64,000 bases of DNA. It comes from Effrenium voratum. Its lineage: Eukaryota > Sar > Dinophyceae > Suessiales > Symbiodiniaceae. The translations under genes and the position numbers were made by a program. Under the pieces are notes generated by a model. The model worked only from the letters and a program-made list of their open reading frames with translations, was not told where the DNA came from and made no database searches. Positions 20,200 to 30,499 of the stretch are shown piece by piece (the stretch's first letter is position 1; each line of letters opens with the position of its first letter). The stretch spans positions 467,480 to 531,479 of the forward strand of contig CAUJNA010002135.1 in the NCBI GenBank assembly GCA_963377175.1. Reading direction: 5' to 3'.

Positions 20200-21500
20200 T
20201 TGGTTATGGTTCCAAAATCCATTTAAGATTTATGGGGAACACTAGATACATGGAATTGGGTGACTCCCACCCTCCCTTAAGGTAGGGGGGATCCCATCCA
20301 AGATGGCCAGGCGCCTGTTTTATTTGGCGCCATACATCGCCCATATTTGATATTCTGTTGTTTGCTTGAGGGCGAGAAGGGGAGGGCCCTGACACCTGAT
20401 TTCCATATGCCCAGAGGATGGAAATTCGGATCTTGTGGGCCGGTTTCTCCTGAGAGCTGACTTATGTGAGGTACAGGGTTTGGCCCTTTCACGCTGGACA
20501 AGCTTTGAACCCTTGTTAGCAAGCTTGGACTTGTGGCAATCTCAATTGAGACAGGGAGTGTTGGACCCAGTGTCCCCTCGCTTTTTTTTTCGCTAGAAGC
20601 AGAAACCCTCCAAGCGAAACAAGGTACAGGCGGTACAGGGTACAAAAGGGACCCTCCAAGCGCTCGGGAAGGGTACCCTCCAAGTAGTTCAGGGTTTGAA
20701 CCCTTTCAGTTAGCAGGGGGAGAGTTGGACCCACTGTGCCGTTCTTTTTTGGGACCTCTGATTTTTTCGAGTTGCACATCGGATCCCCACAAGGCCGCCC
20801 AACGCTGCGCGAGCGCAGGCGGCGAAAGCGCTGGCTTCAGCTCCGGCGGATGAGTGGGCAGGCTTGGATCGTGGCTCGTCCAAGTGACGCGCTCCAAACT
20901 GCGGAACTCATGAAGATGAAAGAAGCAGGTGATCTTCAGCCATGAGTTAATGTAAGCTACAGGTTTTTTTTGAGCCACAAATGATGTTCAGCTTTCAGAC
21001 GACTAGGTTCTGCGGGCGAATTGGGCTTGACCATGTAAGATCGCCGTGCTCGGGGAAACCAGCCGTTCCTGTGTACGCCACAATGGAATACAATGGACAT
21101 GTTGCTCTCAAAGTCCAGACTTTGAAACTTGCGAGAGATCCAAAGAACGAGAAGGGAGGTCAGCCACGTTTTTGGTTGTGCAGCTCTTTGGCTTTTCGCA
21201 CTTCGAAATTCCCGCAACTTCTGGTTGCTTCCATTTGCTTCCCACTATGTTTGTGTGTTTCCCTAGTTGTTTTTATCAAAACTGCTGGGCATACTCTGTT
21301 CATGGGACTTACCCTCGCACCAACATGGAAATGCAAAAAGGCCCTTCCAGGAGAGTCGTCTTTCAGGGGCCCAAGGATCGCCCAAAAAGATGCCGGCCCT
21401 GGGAAACTTGCCGGGGTAGCCGGCTTGGTGGCCGGCTCGAAGGTACGGCTCAGTCCCTAACACCGGAATTCCCCAATGGCACAGGGTGCGGTTGCGTCAC
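20200..21500. other. mosaic of short repeats, little coding support
   Basis: A block GGACCCAGTGTCCCCTCG (20565) has a relative GGACCCACTGTGCCGTTC (20729), each preceded by TTTGAACCC and an AGCA-rich stretch. A GC-rich island at 20790-20930 has a basic + frame (RERRRRKRWLQLRR). An IE6-like CTTCCATTTGCTTCCC lies at 21229. No gene is claimed. Confidence 0.4.
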
Positions 21501-21509
21501 CTGCTGTAT

Positions 21510-21547
21510 AATTATATATAAAATATATATATATATGTCTAGATATG

Positions 21548-21592
<45 letters not shown>

Positions 21593-21625
21593 TATACATA
21601 TATATATTATGCAGACATGTATACA
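21510..21625. repeat. TA-rich microsatellite block
   Basis: Alternating TATATA/TGTATA runs interrupted by palindromic ATATATATGTATATATATAT segments. It produces a spurious 202-codon Tyr/Ile-rich open frame. Confidence 0.9.
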
Positions 21626-21973
21626 TGACATACACGTGCATCTATTTTTTGTGAGGCTCGTGTTTTTTTCGTCGAGGGAATCCCTTGGAGAAATCACCTC
21701 ATTCGGTGGCATGTCCAAATCGAAAAGCCTGGTTTGACCCTTGGTGTTTATGATGCAGATTTGAAGCCCTGGTTGTGAAGGGCAAATGGGGGTTCAACCC
21801 CCAAGTCTTCTCACGGTCTAGGAAAACCCTCCTTGTGCCTTTCCCCTCAAAAACAACAAAAACAGGGGGTGCCACTGCAAAAATGACCGACCCTCTTCAT
21901 GGAAAGGGCAATTTCCCTCAGGGTGTAGTATGAACACCCTTAGACCAATAATTGTATGCCATCAGGGAACAAA

Positions 21974-22156
21974 TCATGTTGGGCTTAGATCCAATCGACT
22001 GCAGCCCCTCGGCAGCTCAAGCGCCTCCAAAATTGTAAAAAGCGAGTCATGTCTCGCCTCGCTGCCTGCGCGGCGGTTTGCCTTTGCCTGCATCTCTCGG
22101 TCTTTGCGGAGCAGTTGGAGGCGGAGCCTTGTCTTATCCTTTGGGATATTTTCCAA
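21974..22156 (-). CDS. putative - strand exon, strongly charged
   Basis: Read on -, an acceptor-like GTAAAACAG is followed by a frame of about 60 codons dense in Lys, Arg, Glu and Asp (KDKTRLRLQLLRKDREMQ). The + reading is Ser/Phe/Leu-rich, as expected for antisense. It is one of the few - strand candidates. No donor is clear. Confidence 0.35.
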   Translation of the reverse strand: MENIPKDKTRLRLQLLRKDREMQAKANRRAGSEARHDSLFTILEALELPRGCSRLDLSPT

Positions 22157-23481
22157 AAACTGTTTTACATCTAAAGCTCATCTGTACCAGCTGATCCAGT
22201 GAATCCGGTTCCTGCTAAATCAGGTTGGACGTGTACGGCAGGGAACTCTGTTTTAAAATTAAATTCACATACCAGCAGCCCCAAACTGCGTGTCCTCCAT
22301 GTCCCTTCAAAAGGAACCTCCGGAAGTGGAACTCGATCGTTTCAATGGGCACCACCGGTACATGGATCAACTCTTGTTTGGGGGAAATCCAGTGACCTCT
22401 AGATCCGTTTCTCGAGAGTTTCAACTTGTTCCCTCGCAAGATGGTGAAGGGGTCATCCACAAACACAGGCGATCTGTTGGTTTCTCATGGAAATCCACAG
22501 GTCTGGGGTTATCCACAGGGGTGTTTCCAGCAAATTGTGCACTGCCCGTAGACATGGGCGGCTCGTCTTTTTCACAAGCCAGCTCGTTTTTATTTTGTGG
22601 TTCCTCATTTTAAGTCACACCGACATGGAACCTCCTCAGAATGTTTGGGATGTTGGCTATGACTATTAGAGCATCCCTTCACAGGGTTCGTTGGACAGCG
22701 ATTCCAAAGCACAAAACATGATGTCCACCATTTCAGCTCCTCAGTTCAAACCTCAGATTGCCATCTCCCCTTAGGTTTAACAGAAATGATACCCATATTC
22801 TGCGAAATGGGTTGCTGGTGTGTACATTGTATCCAGTCATAAGTGAGCTAGTGAACCTTAAGACATTAACTTTGCAGTATTCAACAAGAGGACCTCAAAG
22901 AGAATCCATGAAGTGAATGAATGAATCTTCTTGTAGAATCACCCTTTCTAATATGAATATCCTTTCGATTAGTCCAAAGTTGATATTAAATTGTATTTGT
23001 TTAACTTGTAGCGACCTCAAAAGCAGGTTCGGCACAACCCAGAATGATGTTTTACGTTTGTAGGATGTTGTTTGTTTTCGGGTGGCGAATGATCATACTT
23101 TGCCTGAGTCATATGATACGGACGCAGAAAGAAGTAATACATACAAAATACATATACATATATACGTACGTATATATATATATATATATGTCAATACACT
23201 GTCCCAACAGCCCTTCGTTACTCGAGTCCTTCTTTTGGCAGAGTTCAAATGGTTTCCGGGCCAAGTCAACTTTGTTCAAAACACAGCGGGACGCGATTTA
23301 TGGGCTTTGTGCTTCGTTCACTGATTCACTTGCTGTTTTGCATTCGCCCAAAATTGGTTGCTTTTCTTCTTGTCTCTCTTCTGTCCAAAGGTCTTGCTTA
23401 CCTTGGGTCACGCAAGGAGTGGGTCAAAGCCTTTGCCCTGTGGATTATCGGATGGAGAATCAGATTGGCCAAGCCTTAAAC

Positions 23482-23617
23482 CGCATCCCATTTTAAAGTT
23501 TTCGGCGAATTCACCACCCATTTTAGGCTTCCTATTTTAGTGGTTGGATTGAATCGGATGTTCACTGGGGGTAATTCTAACCGGGCTAACCGGGTTTTGA
23601 AAAGCCCATGGCCACAT
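23482..23617 (+). mobile_element. IE2 copy (diverged)
   Basis: CCCATTTTAAAGTTTTCGGCGAATTC, CACCACCCATTTTAGG, GATGTTCACTGGGGGTAA and TTTTGAAAAGCCCATGGCCAC. The left end is truncated. Confidence 0.7.
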
Positions 23618-23751
23618 CGGCGCGAGGAGTGTGATGCCAGCCAGCTGCTGCAGCGCCCCCGGAGAAGCCGCTGGGCTCGGCGACGCTTGGACCGAGCTCG
23701 GTTTTTTGAAGCGCAGAGCCACGTGCTCAAAGCCCGGGGATTGATGAGATG

Positions 23752-23852
23752 GAGTTTGCAACCATTTGAAACATGTTGCTTTTTCAACACCAAAATAAAA
23801 GGGACACCACCATTTACAAGGCAATTTTCAGGTGTATAATGTAAGGATCCTT
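23752..23852 (+). mobile_element. IE4 copy
   Basis: CACCAAAATAAAAGGGAC, ACCATTTACAAGGCAATTTTCAGG, GTATAATGTAAGGATCC. The left terminus is diverged. Confidence 0.75.
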
Positions 23853-23869
23853 GATGAAGGTTAGCAAGG

Positions 23870-23965
23870 GACAATCCCAGGCATAAATAGCTGCGGCCGC
23901 ATTCTTAATTCTTTACATGGTTCTGGGTAGACCATTTGAATACCGGGTTTTGACTATGACTCAGG
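23870..23965 (+). repeat. R12 repeat copy (with NotI site)
   Basis: AATAGCTGCGGCCGCATTCTTAATTC, ACATGGTTCTGGG and GGGTTTTGACTATGACTCA match the block at 47763-47875, which has the same GCGGCCGC. Confidence 0.75.
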
Positions 23966-24026
23966 TGGGTGCACCAGGGGTTGGGAATGAACCGCCAGCA
24001 CAGCCAGAGGCTCTGAAGCTCATACG

Positions 24027-24162
24027 GTGGATGGTTGCGAGATCCCTTCGCACCACCGAAATGAGTTACCATGGTTGAAACCAGAACGTGTGTAGGTATG
24101 TACCGGGAATCGGAATCATTGCAGGGTTTCTTAGGTGGGGCGAAATGGATTTTGCAACCATC
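24027..24162 (+). mobile_element. IE8 copy
   Basis: ACG|GTGGATGG, TTCGCACCACC, CATGGTTGAAACC, GGAATCATTGCAGGGTTTCTT and GGGGCGAAATGGATTTTG. The CCACAG end is decayed to CAACCATC. Confidence 0.8.
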
Positions 24163-24461
24163 TCCGATTCGATTTCTTTGGTGCGCCGGACCTTGACACC
24201 CCACTTCTCCGGGTCTAACATGTCGGGTTTCACAAGCCGAGCCCTGAGCGGTTGGTTGAGCTGATTCAAAGGGCGGAGGACGTCAATGCATGTGTAAGGG
24301 CCCAAGACCTTATTTGCGGATAGCGGGTCAAAGGCCATAAAGTCCAAGGGGATCCTATAGGGTTGGTCCCCTTTTTTGGTTTCAACCATCGAAGTCCTTT
24401 GGAAGTGCCCCGTTGCTGGAGTGGTTTTGAGGCCTTCAAGGTGTTGCTCGGGATGGCTTAT

Positions 24462-24565
24462 CTTCCATTTGTTCAAGTTTGTTTTTGCTTTCCCCTGGGT
24501 TTAAATGGAATCGATCACTGCCGGAAATATATATTTTCCCCAGGGGGCGAAAACGCAAATGGATT
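24462..24565 (+). mobile_element. IE6 copy
   Basis: CTTCCATTTGTTCAAG, CCCCTGGGTTTAAATGGAATCG, CACTGCCGGAAATATATA and CAGGGGGCGAAAACGCAAATGG. Confidence 0.85.
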
Positions 24566-24679
24566 GCTTATGAAGCCGCTGCCAATCATGCCGGTGAATC
24601 TTTCTTGTTGCCCTTGGGGAATGAAACATCCCATGCCAGAAGCACCTTGACGGGGCTAGAGGCTCCGGATGCATTGAAC

Positions 24680-24799
24680 GTAAGGCTCCAATTCGATGGA
24701 TTTAGGGCCTTCAAACCGCCTGTTGCAAGACCCCCAACCTTTTTCCGGGGTGTCTAATGGAGGGGCTGGTCTTCCATTGAAAGCCCCAGGAGCCTCTGG
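24680..24799 (+). mobile_element. IE7 copy
   Basis: GTAAGGCTCCAATTCGATGG on the left, GGTGTCTAATGGAGGGGC, GTCTTCCATTGAAAGCCCC and AGGAGCCTCTGGG on the right. Confidence 0.85.
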
Positions 24800-25128
24800 G
24801 ATGTATACATATGAAGACCTCTTCATGTATTCCCAGGGATGAGCAGCTGGCTTCGGCTTGACTTAGACTTTGAACATAAAATCTGGCATAAATCGGAGTT
24901 TGGGCATGGAGTGCTGGTTTTCTTCCACGAATCCAGTCACTAGGGCGCGCAATGGCCAGAGCCAACATGTCATGAGACTCAACTTGCCATTCTGGTGAAC
25001 CAAGGAACATAACATCTGCTCGTGGTTTACGCCATGATCATTCATAGGGGCTTATCCATCCCGTTTGGTGCAGGATGTCCATCACAGTAAGCGGTGTCAT
25101 CAGCCTTTGACATGTCATCGATTGTCAG

Positions 25129-25411
25129 GTTGGTGGACCACGACGACAACCACCACGCTGCAGACAACGGCACCACCAGCACCAAGTACGGAAAGCACTA
25201 CGTTCCTTATACAGCCGCGCCCAAGTACGACGCCTCAGGTGATGACGCTACCAACAACGGCACCACCTGCGCCAATTACGACTCCTGAGGTGATGACGAT
25301 ACCGACAACGGCACCACCTGCACCAACTACGGAAAGCACTACGTTCCTTGTACAGCCGCGCCCAAGTACAACACCTGAGGTGATGACGCTACCGACAACG
25401 GCACCGGCACC
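25129..25411 (+). CDS. putative Thr/Pro-rich (mucin-like) repeat exon
   Basis: GATTGTCAG|G opens a frame of 94 codons ending at CACC|GTAGCA (or an in-frame TAG one base later). The peptide is Thr/Pro/Ala-rich and built of repeats: TTAPPAPTTESTTFLVQPRP followed by STTPEVMTLP. The DNA period is 141 bp, a multiple of three, with further half-unit similarity. Such sequence usually belongs to glycosylated cell-surface or secreted proteins; that role is inference. Other frames of the array are also partly open. Confidence 0.5.
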
Positions 25412-25658
25412 GTAGCACGGAAAGCACCATGCTCAAGCAGCTGCCCCTTTTCCAGAAGGTGTCACATCTGGGTGTGTCTTTTTGAGGGGACCCCCACAAC
25501 ACATCCGGGGTAAGACTTAGGCATGAAGGTCACTGAGAAATGATAGTCGCGCTCTTTGAGTGCCTCGCGTCACTTTTTGGGAAGACAACACAACTTTGGG
25601 GGCAAACAAAGCGTTTGGATTGGTTGGGGGCTCTCGACTGGTTCCCACATGGCCGTAG

Positions 25659-25789
25659 GTCAACACCAATGGTACCATTTTGGGGTAGGTGCACCACCCA
25701 TTTTAGTCTTTTTTAGTGGGCACTGGGGGTACGGGCTTTTGAGCCATGGCCACATGGTGTTTTTTTTCTTCTTTTTTTCTGGGCAACAG
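25659..25789 (+). mobile_element. IE2 copy plus pyrimidine tract
   Basis: TAG|GTCAACACC, GGTAGGTGCACCACCCATTT, GGGCTTTTGAGCCATGGCCACATGG, then a T/C tract of about 25 bases and GGGCAACAG. As an intron it would run GT to CAG. Confidence 0.75.
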
Positions 25790-25940
25790 CAGCTCCGAGT
25801 CTGGCTCGCTTCTTTTGCATGGACATGCGAGCAGCGTATGTCCTTGGGGCGCGGCATTTGCGACAAACGCCCCGGCGACAAACGCCCCGGCGACAAACAC
25901 CCCGATGGGCTGTACAGGCAGCGATGGCTGCAATTCAGGG
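25790..25940 (+). CDS. putative exon with DKRPG repeats
   Basis: Directly after the CAACAG of the IE2 block one frame is open in phase 0 up to TTCAGGG|GTGATT. It is charged and carries a pentapeptide repeated three times (DKRPGDKRPGDKHPD) from a 15-bp DNA repeat. A second frame reads a Thr/Ala/Asn-rich repeat and cannot be excluded. Confidence 0.45.
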
Positions 25941-25961
25941 GTGATTCCAGTTGGTGAAGAA

Positions 25962-26053
25962 TATAGTTTATGTCCCTGGGTTAAAGGGAATCTATCACTG
26001 GGCATATTTTGGTTTGTGTAGTTTTTTCCAGGGTGCGAAAAAGCAAGTGGAAG
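25962..26053 (+). mobile_element. IE6 copy
   Basis: TTTATGTCCCTGGGTTAAAGGG, AATCTATCACTGGGCATAT, TTTTTTCCAGGG and AAAGCAAGTGGAAG. The left inverted end is lost; a GTGATT donor at 25941 could start the intron. Confidence 0.75.
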
Positions 26054-26417
26054 GGTGCCATCACATCACATGGGGATGAAGAACGTGTTTTTTTTGTTAT
26101 TAGGGCGTTTCCCCAAAGTGAAGCATGGATCGTCTCAAGGGCACACCGGGAAGTTTCCGTTGCCATTCATCGGCATCAGCATTGAGGTTCGGCTATTTTG
26201 GGAGGGACAGGGACCCTGATTTTCCAACAGAGGCTGGGCCTCACACAAATTATCCAGTTCATTGGGGTGCCCACAGATTTTGACCTGATATTCCAGCTGC
26301 CTTTGGAGCAATTTTTCGGGAGAGGGGGGGCAATGAGTTGAGCTACCCAATTGCTGTTTCACAAGATATCTTTGGGTCAACGTTTATAAAATCTCCGCGA
26401 GGAGCATTTTAGTCTAG

Positions 26418-26531
26418 GTCCCCCAGTAGTGCCCTTTTACCGTTTCTTTTTTGGGGGAGGGTTCCCCTACTAGAATAGACTACAGAACTAAGTTGGTACC
26501 TTTATTCTAACCTCTCTACTGGAGGACCTAG
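26418..26531 (+). mobile_element. IE1 copy
   Basis: AG|GTCCCCCAGTAG...CTCTACTGGAGGACCTAG, complete. GGAGCATTT occurs at 26401-26409 and again at 26531-26539, a candidate target-site duplication. Confidence 0.9.
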
Positions 26532-26646
26532 GAGCATTTGTGGGACACGAGAAGTTCAGACGTTTTTGGCCAAATCGACGCAAGAAGAAAGAAAGAGTAA
26601 CCTCCAAGAACGCATAAGTGTCACTGGCCTTGCAAAGAGCCTACAG
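26532..26646 (+). CDS. putative exon starting at the AG of IE1
   Basis: In the frame that takes two bases from upstream, 45 codons follow IE1 without a stop. They are strongly hydrophilic (GTREVQTFLAKSTQEERK, then LQERISVTGLAKSLQ). The first base after CTAG is G. An AG|GC donor at 26647 would end the exon. Upstream of IE1 this frame meets a TAG, so the intron may start further upstream than the element. Confidence 0.5.
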
Positions 26647-27285
26647 GCTGTTCCAGGCTCCCCCTGCTGAACGTGGCCGGGGGAGGTTTCGGGTTCAATG
26701 CCCAGAGGAGAGAAGTCGATGGCCAGGCTGAAAGTAGAGTGATAGTGGGGCAGGGGTGCCTTATGCCTTACATGGGGGGGTGGGGGGGTTCATCTTGGCT
26801 AGTGTTCGCTTCTTTGCATCCTTGTTTCTGAATGTTTCTGAAAAGGATATTCAATTCGGTGGATTCGGGGGCACCTTCCTTCGATTCTTTCAGGGAAAGT
26901 TATTATATGTTTTTGAAGCGGGAAGGAGTGACATGTCTGTTGCAGGGGAGATGACCCGGTGGAATTCCGGCCACGGAATTCCACCCATTCTCCATTGAAG
27001 ACAAGGCACCTTTCTTAAGCTCGACCACCTTCCCCTCAAGCGCTTCATTGAACCCTTTTGCCGGGTCTATTACAGATGAGATCCTTCAAAGTCCCCCCCA
27101 AGAGTGAGTTGGCGCCTTAAAATAGGGGCACGGGCAATGGATCCGAAAATTGTATCTGACGACGGGTCTCAGACGTTGTGGCAACAGTTCACGAGACGTT
27201 TCGAGTCGCGTGTCGAGGGCTCCATGGATTTCCCGGAAAATTTGGACCTCCAATGGCAATCACTCAGAGCCTACCAAATGGCTGT

Positions 27286-27371
27286 GGGTCCAAAATAGGT
27301 ACCCCAAATTGAACCCTAGTAGAAACATGGACCAAAACCAGCGGTCCCCTGGTGGTTTAATTTTGACCCAT
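27286..27371 (+). repeat. R14 repeat copy
   Basis: GGCTGTGGGTCCAAAATAGGTACC, AGTAGAAACATGGACCAAAACC and TTTTGACCCATGCCCAACTCGG. It matches 47500-47604 in inverse orientation. Confidence 0.7.
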
Positions 27372-27379
27372 GCCCAACT

Positions 27380-27820
27380 CGGATTCCGGGAAATCCGGTG
27401 ACCCTGAAGCATACCAGGGGCCCAGTGGTCAGCTCCGAAGTCGCCGTCCAGCCCCGGCCCCACTCATCCTAGGAGTCGACCGTTTGGTTGTTTATTCATT
27501 TAGGGATTTTTCTGGGGGCGAAGCGGAGCCTGCGGATGTCGGATCGGACTTGGCATCCAACGAATTTGCTAGAGACGAAAAAGGCGCTCGACTTGTCCGC
27601 GGAGAAGCCACAAAACATATCCAGAACGCCCGAAAAAAATCCGGCGGGTGCGGGACAGATGGGACGTTTCAGCGAATTTCCGGGTGGTTTGATGTGTCTT
27701 CCTCACAAGGCGCGGTGTGTACCGGAAAATCGATTGGCTCCCATCCTTCCAGGAACCTTTTCTGCAGTTGGCTTGCCTTAGGTTTCTTGAAGTTGTCCCT
27801 TGGTTTTTCACCCGCAATGG
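27380..27820. other. coding-like region of uncertain frame
   Basis: Two overlapping + frames (27370-27825 and 27488-27781) and one - frame (27569-27829) are open. The + readings are charged (ASNEFARDEKGARLVRGEA in one). No splice pair singles one out. Confidence 0.3.
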
Positions 27821-28014
27821 GGTGAACACCGACCCCCCTTTAGAAAGGCTTACATAATCTTACATATAGTTGTTGGCACACCCAACACATCCTGAACGCG
27901 TCCTTTAAAGCTCCCTTTGGTTTGCCTTCGAAGGGACCATCAGGTTGTTTGAACACATGCCCAACCAGTACCACTTATATGGGTATACTGCGCTGCGTGC
28001 ATATTGAAATACAA

Positions 28015-28122
28015 GCATCCATACCTCCAATCCATGACACCCTGGTTTCTGATGATTCCCTTGCAAATACCAATGGCTTCCCATGGTTTCTTAGCTGGTG
28101 CAAACGGATTTTGTCCATCCAC
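28015..28122 (-). mobile_element. IE8 copy, reverse orientation
   Basis: Reading on -: GTGGATGGACAAAATCCG, TTTGCACCAGC, AACCATGGGAAGCCATTGG and GGGAATCATCAGAAACC. It is the only reversed IE8 seen. Confidence 0.7.
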
Positions 28123-28245
28123 TGTATGAGCTTTTTACTTGACTGCTATTGTGTTGGATCGTTAGACTTAAACTTTTTGTGAAATAAAGCTGTTTTCCAC
28201 TACACCCCCAAAAGTTGTCCACTTTTTGCAGGGGGGTCCTTACAG

Positions 28246-28321
28246 CAACCAAGTTTATGGGCGTTTCTGCTGTCCACTCATGGCTCGATACTTCAATTCT
28301 CTCATCCCAATGGCTTTCTAG
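28246..28321 (+). CDS. putative exon upstream of IE1
   Basis: CCTTACAG|CA opens a 76-nt exon that ends in AG against IE1. Its frame (KFMGVSAVHSWLDTS core) continues after precise removal of IE1 into the 28437 exon for 22 more codons. The join uses AG|C and avoids the TAG formed by unspliced sequence. No family is recognised. Confidence 0.5.
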
Positions 28322-28436
28322 GTCCCCCAGTAGTGTCCTTTTACCGTTTCTTTTGTGGTTGGCCAGGGTTCCCCTACTAAAATAGACTACAGAAAGAAGG
28401 GTGCCCTTATTCTAAGCTCTGTACTGGAGGACCTAG
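28322..28436 (+). mobile_element. IE1 copy, candidate intron
   Basis: AG|GTCCCCCAGTAG...GTACTGGAGGACCTAG, 115 bp. GCTTT abuts both ends. Both flanks carry frame-compatible exons. Confidence 0.9.
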
Positions 28437-28501
28437 CTTTTGTATATCACTCCCGGAAAGTTCCGTTTCCGGACTGTGGTCACTTGGGAAGAGCGGTTTC
28501 A
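28437..28501 (+). CDS. putative 65-nt exon between IE1 and IE6
   Basis: The exon is bounded exactly by the CTAG of IE1 and by GTTTCA|GTACTTCC, the GT end of IE6. Continuing the upstream frame gives a Ser/Gly/Leu-rich peptide without a stop (LPESSVSGLWSLGKSG). All three frames happen to be open over this short length, so the frame rests on the join. Confidence 0.45.
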
Positions 28502-28624
28502 GTACTTCCATTTGCTTAAGATGCTCATATTTTTTGTTCTAACCTTGTTAATTTAAATGGAACCTATTACTACTGGAAGTCGATAGTTGTAGTTTTTTTC
28601 CCGAGGGCTTAAGCAATCGACAAG
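28502..28624 (+). mobile_element. IE6 copy, candidate intron
   Basis: GTACTTCCATTTGCTTAAG, TATTACTACTGGAAGTCG, TTTTTTTCCCGAGGGCTTAAGC and an end ATCGACAAG. Starts GT, ends AG. Confidence 0.85.
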
Positions 28625-28737
28625 TAGTAGGTAAGTTCATACTTCTTTGGGGCCAGTGCACGCAGGAGGACAGGGCGAAGTTGCGCAACACGAACTGACT
28701 TCATCTCCAGTTCAAACTTCGGAGGTGTCCAAACTTG

Positions 28738-28856
28738 GTCCCCCAGTAGTGCCCTTTTACCCTTTCTTTTTTGGGGGAGGGTTCCCCTACTAAAATAGAC
28801 TACAGAGAAAAAAGTCGGGTACCCTTATTCAAGCCTCCAACTACTGGAGGACCTAG
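28738..28856 (+). mobile_element. IE1 copy
   Basis: CTTG|GTCCCCCAGTAG...ACTACTGGAGGACCTAG. Upstream, CATCTCCAG leads into 27 nt ending at the element; joining phase 0 to the downstream side keeps a frame open for 40 codons, although part of that is an IE3 remnant. Confidence 0.9.
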
Positions 28857-28872
28857 CAAATGTCCCACTTTG

Positions 28873-28921
28873 GTGGCTTTAAAGTCACTTTTAGCGGGGG
28901 ATCGGAAATCGGGCAGCCCAG
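28873..28921 (+). mobile_element. IE3 internally deleted copy
   Basis: GTGGCTTTAAAGTCACTTTTAGCGGG joined to GGAAATCGGGCAGCCCAG: the IE3 ends with most of the middle missing, 49 bp. Confidence 0.6.
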
Positions 28922-29823
28922 TTTTACAGGGGAAACACATTTGGAACCATGTCCCCCGGAGCTGGCATCGTGTTAAAGAGAGTCGAGTCGCTTTAGTTTT
29001 TCGACGGCTCTTGCTTTGGTTGGTATTGATATATTGGACGGGGAAAACAGGGAACCGGGTCACTGAAGGCTTATGAGAACTTGATGACCTGACTATTCTT
29101 TGAAAGGAAATTCCGGAAGGCGTTCGTGGTTGCGTGTTCCGGACTGCCCCTTACCTCGTCCAGTTTGAGCTTTTGTTTGCAGCGTTGGTGATGGCAGAGG
29201 GTCCAGTTCCCTGTACAGCAGGTACCCAAGAGAACCACCCTTTGAAACCCAGAAGGACACTTGTTGAGTACTTACCGTGGTAACTGGGATCCAGTGCTGC
29301 TTGGCCTCTTGGCTGCTGATTTAATGTTGCCAGAGTCGCACGTTCGAGCTCACCGGGGGAGAAAGCGAGCGACCACGACGTAGGTCCTTTTCTGGGTGCA
29401 ATTCTTACTTCAGGTTTGGGTATTCTTGGAATTCACCACAAACATGTGGCCCCCCCCGCCCAAAAAGTAGGAGGGCTCCCTTTTCTTCCCTTCAGGGCGC
29501 GGGAATGGGAGTTTTTGGCGGAAACACTTTAGAAATAATCATGGGAATGGGTGCCCATTTCTTCACTGTGCTTGGCAGTTCTCTTTTTTGGGCTTTGTTT
29601 GCTTTCTCCTGACGTTCTCTTCATGTTTAGTGGGTGGCAGTGAGGGGCAAACAACTCGGAGTTGTTTTGTTCACAAAGTCGCCAAGCCTTTTCCAACTGA
29701 TTCCCAGCCGCCCGGGTCTCGATTGTTCTTGAGCCCTGAAAACGGCTTGTTTTCAAGGGCCCTGAGGAAAGGCTCGGGCTACTCCATAGACTCCATAGGG
29801 CCGGGGTGTGAGTTGGAGGCTAG

Positions 29824-29941
29824 GTCCTCCACTAGTGCCCCTTTACTCTTTTTTGGTTGGGAGGGTTCCCCTAAAATAGACAAAACCGGCAAGACAAGTT
29901 GGCAATTACCCTTATTCTAACCTCAAACTACTGGAGGACCG
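29824..29941 (+). mobile_element. IE1 copy with altered 3-prime end
   Basis: CTAG|GTCCTCCACTAG at the left. The right end reads CTACTGGAGGACCGG, so the AG is lost. Flanks carry GTTGGAGG and GGTTGGGAGG, a possible imperfect target-site duplication. Confidence 0.85.
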
Positions 29942-30059
29942 GTTGGGAGGGGTCACGACCCGGGCGTCCTTGTGCCTTCCCCACTGCGGCAGGCGAATGG
30001 GGTGAGAGCTGGGGTGACGCCTGGGCCGAAGGCCTGGGGCAAAACAAGTACCGGGGATT

Positions 30060-30123
30060 GATTTTTTCACGGCTGGACATATGTTCTCATTTTTGAACCA
30101 GGGGGCGAGAAAGCAAATGGAAG
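30060..30123 (+). mobile_element. IE6 3-prime fragment
   Basis: GCTGGACATATGTTCTCATTT, CCAGGGGGCGAGAAAGC and AAATGGAAG. The left half is absent. Confidence 0.7.
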
Positions 30124-30319
30124 AAACAGAACGTTCAATTCTCAACGTAGAGATTGTGACATCGGATTGGCAATCGAGTCTTGAGTATGCAAGTTGTCGC
30201 GCTCTCATATTATGTAATTGCAAGAATGATGGCTGGTTGAACCCATCCAGTAAAGAACTTGCATCTGACCCTGAACCCCCCCTTACGAACAGGTGCTCAG
30301 GCTTTTAGTTGGTTGAGTG

Positions 30320-30373
30320 GTGGTTTCCAAACCACTGAAAGTTAGACTAGCAGGGGATCTGAGAAGAGCCCAG
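30320..30373 (+). mobile_element. IE3 decayed short copy
   Basis: GTGGTTTCCAAACCACTGAAAG, AGCAGGGGATCTGAG and AGAGCCCAG: both IE3 ends with a shortened middle. Confidence 0.5.
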
Positions 30374-30499
30374 CTAGGTAATCTGTCGGTACGGCTACCT
30401 CTAGGTTGTTTATCATGATCAAGTTGCGAAGGGAAGGAGCGGCTCACGGTTACATGTCTTTTTCGCATCTTTAAATGTTGAAGCTGTTCAGGCATGCAA

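Noticed and set aside
21046..21654. 202-codon + open frame
   Set aside because: Its last third is the TA microsatellite, which has few stops and reads Tyr/Ile. Not evidence of a gene.
23870..23965. Vector or cloning artefact because of the NotI site
   Set aside because: The site lies inside a repeat with a second diverged copy at 47.8 kb, so it is genomic.
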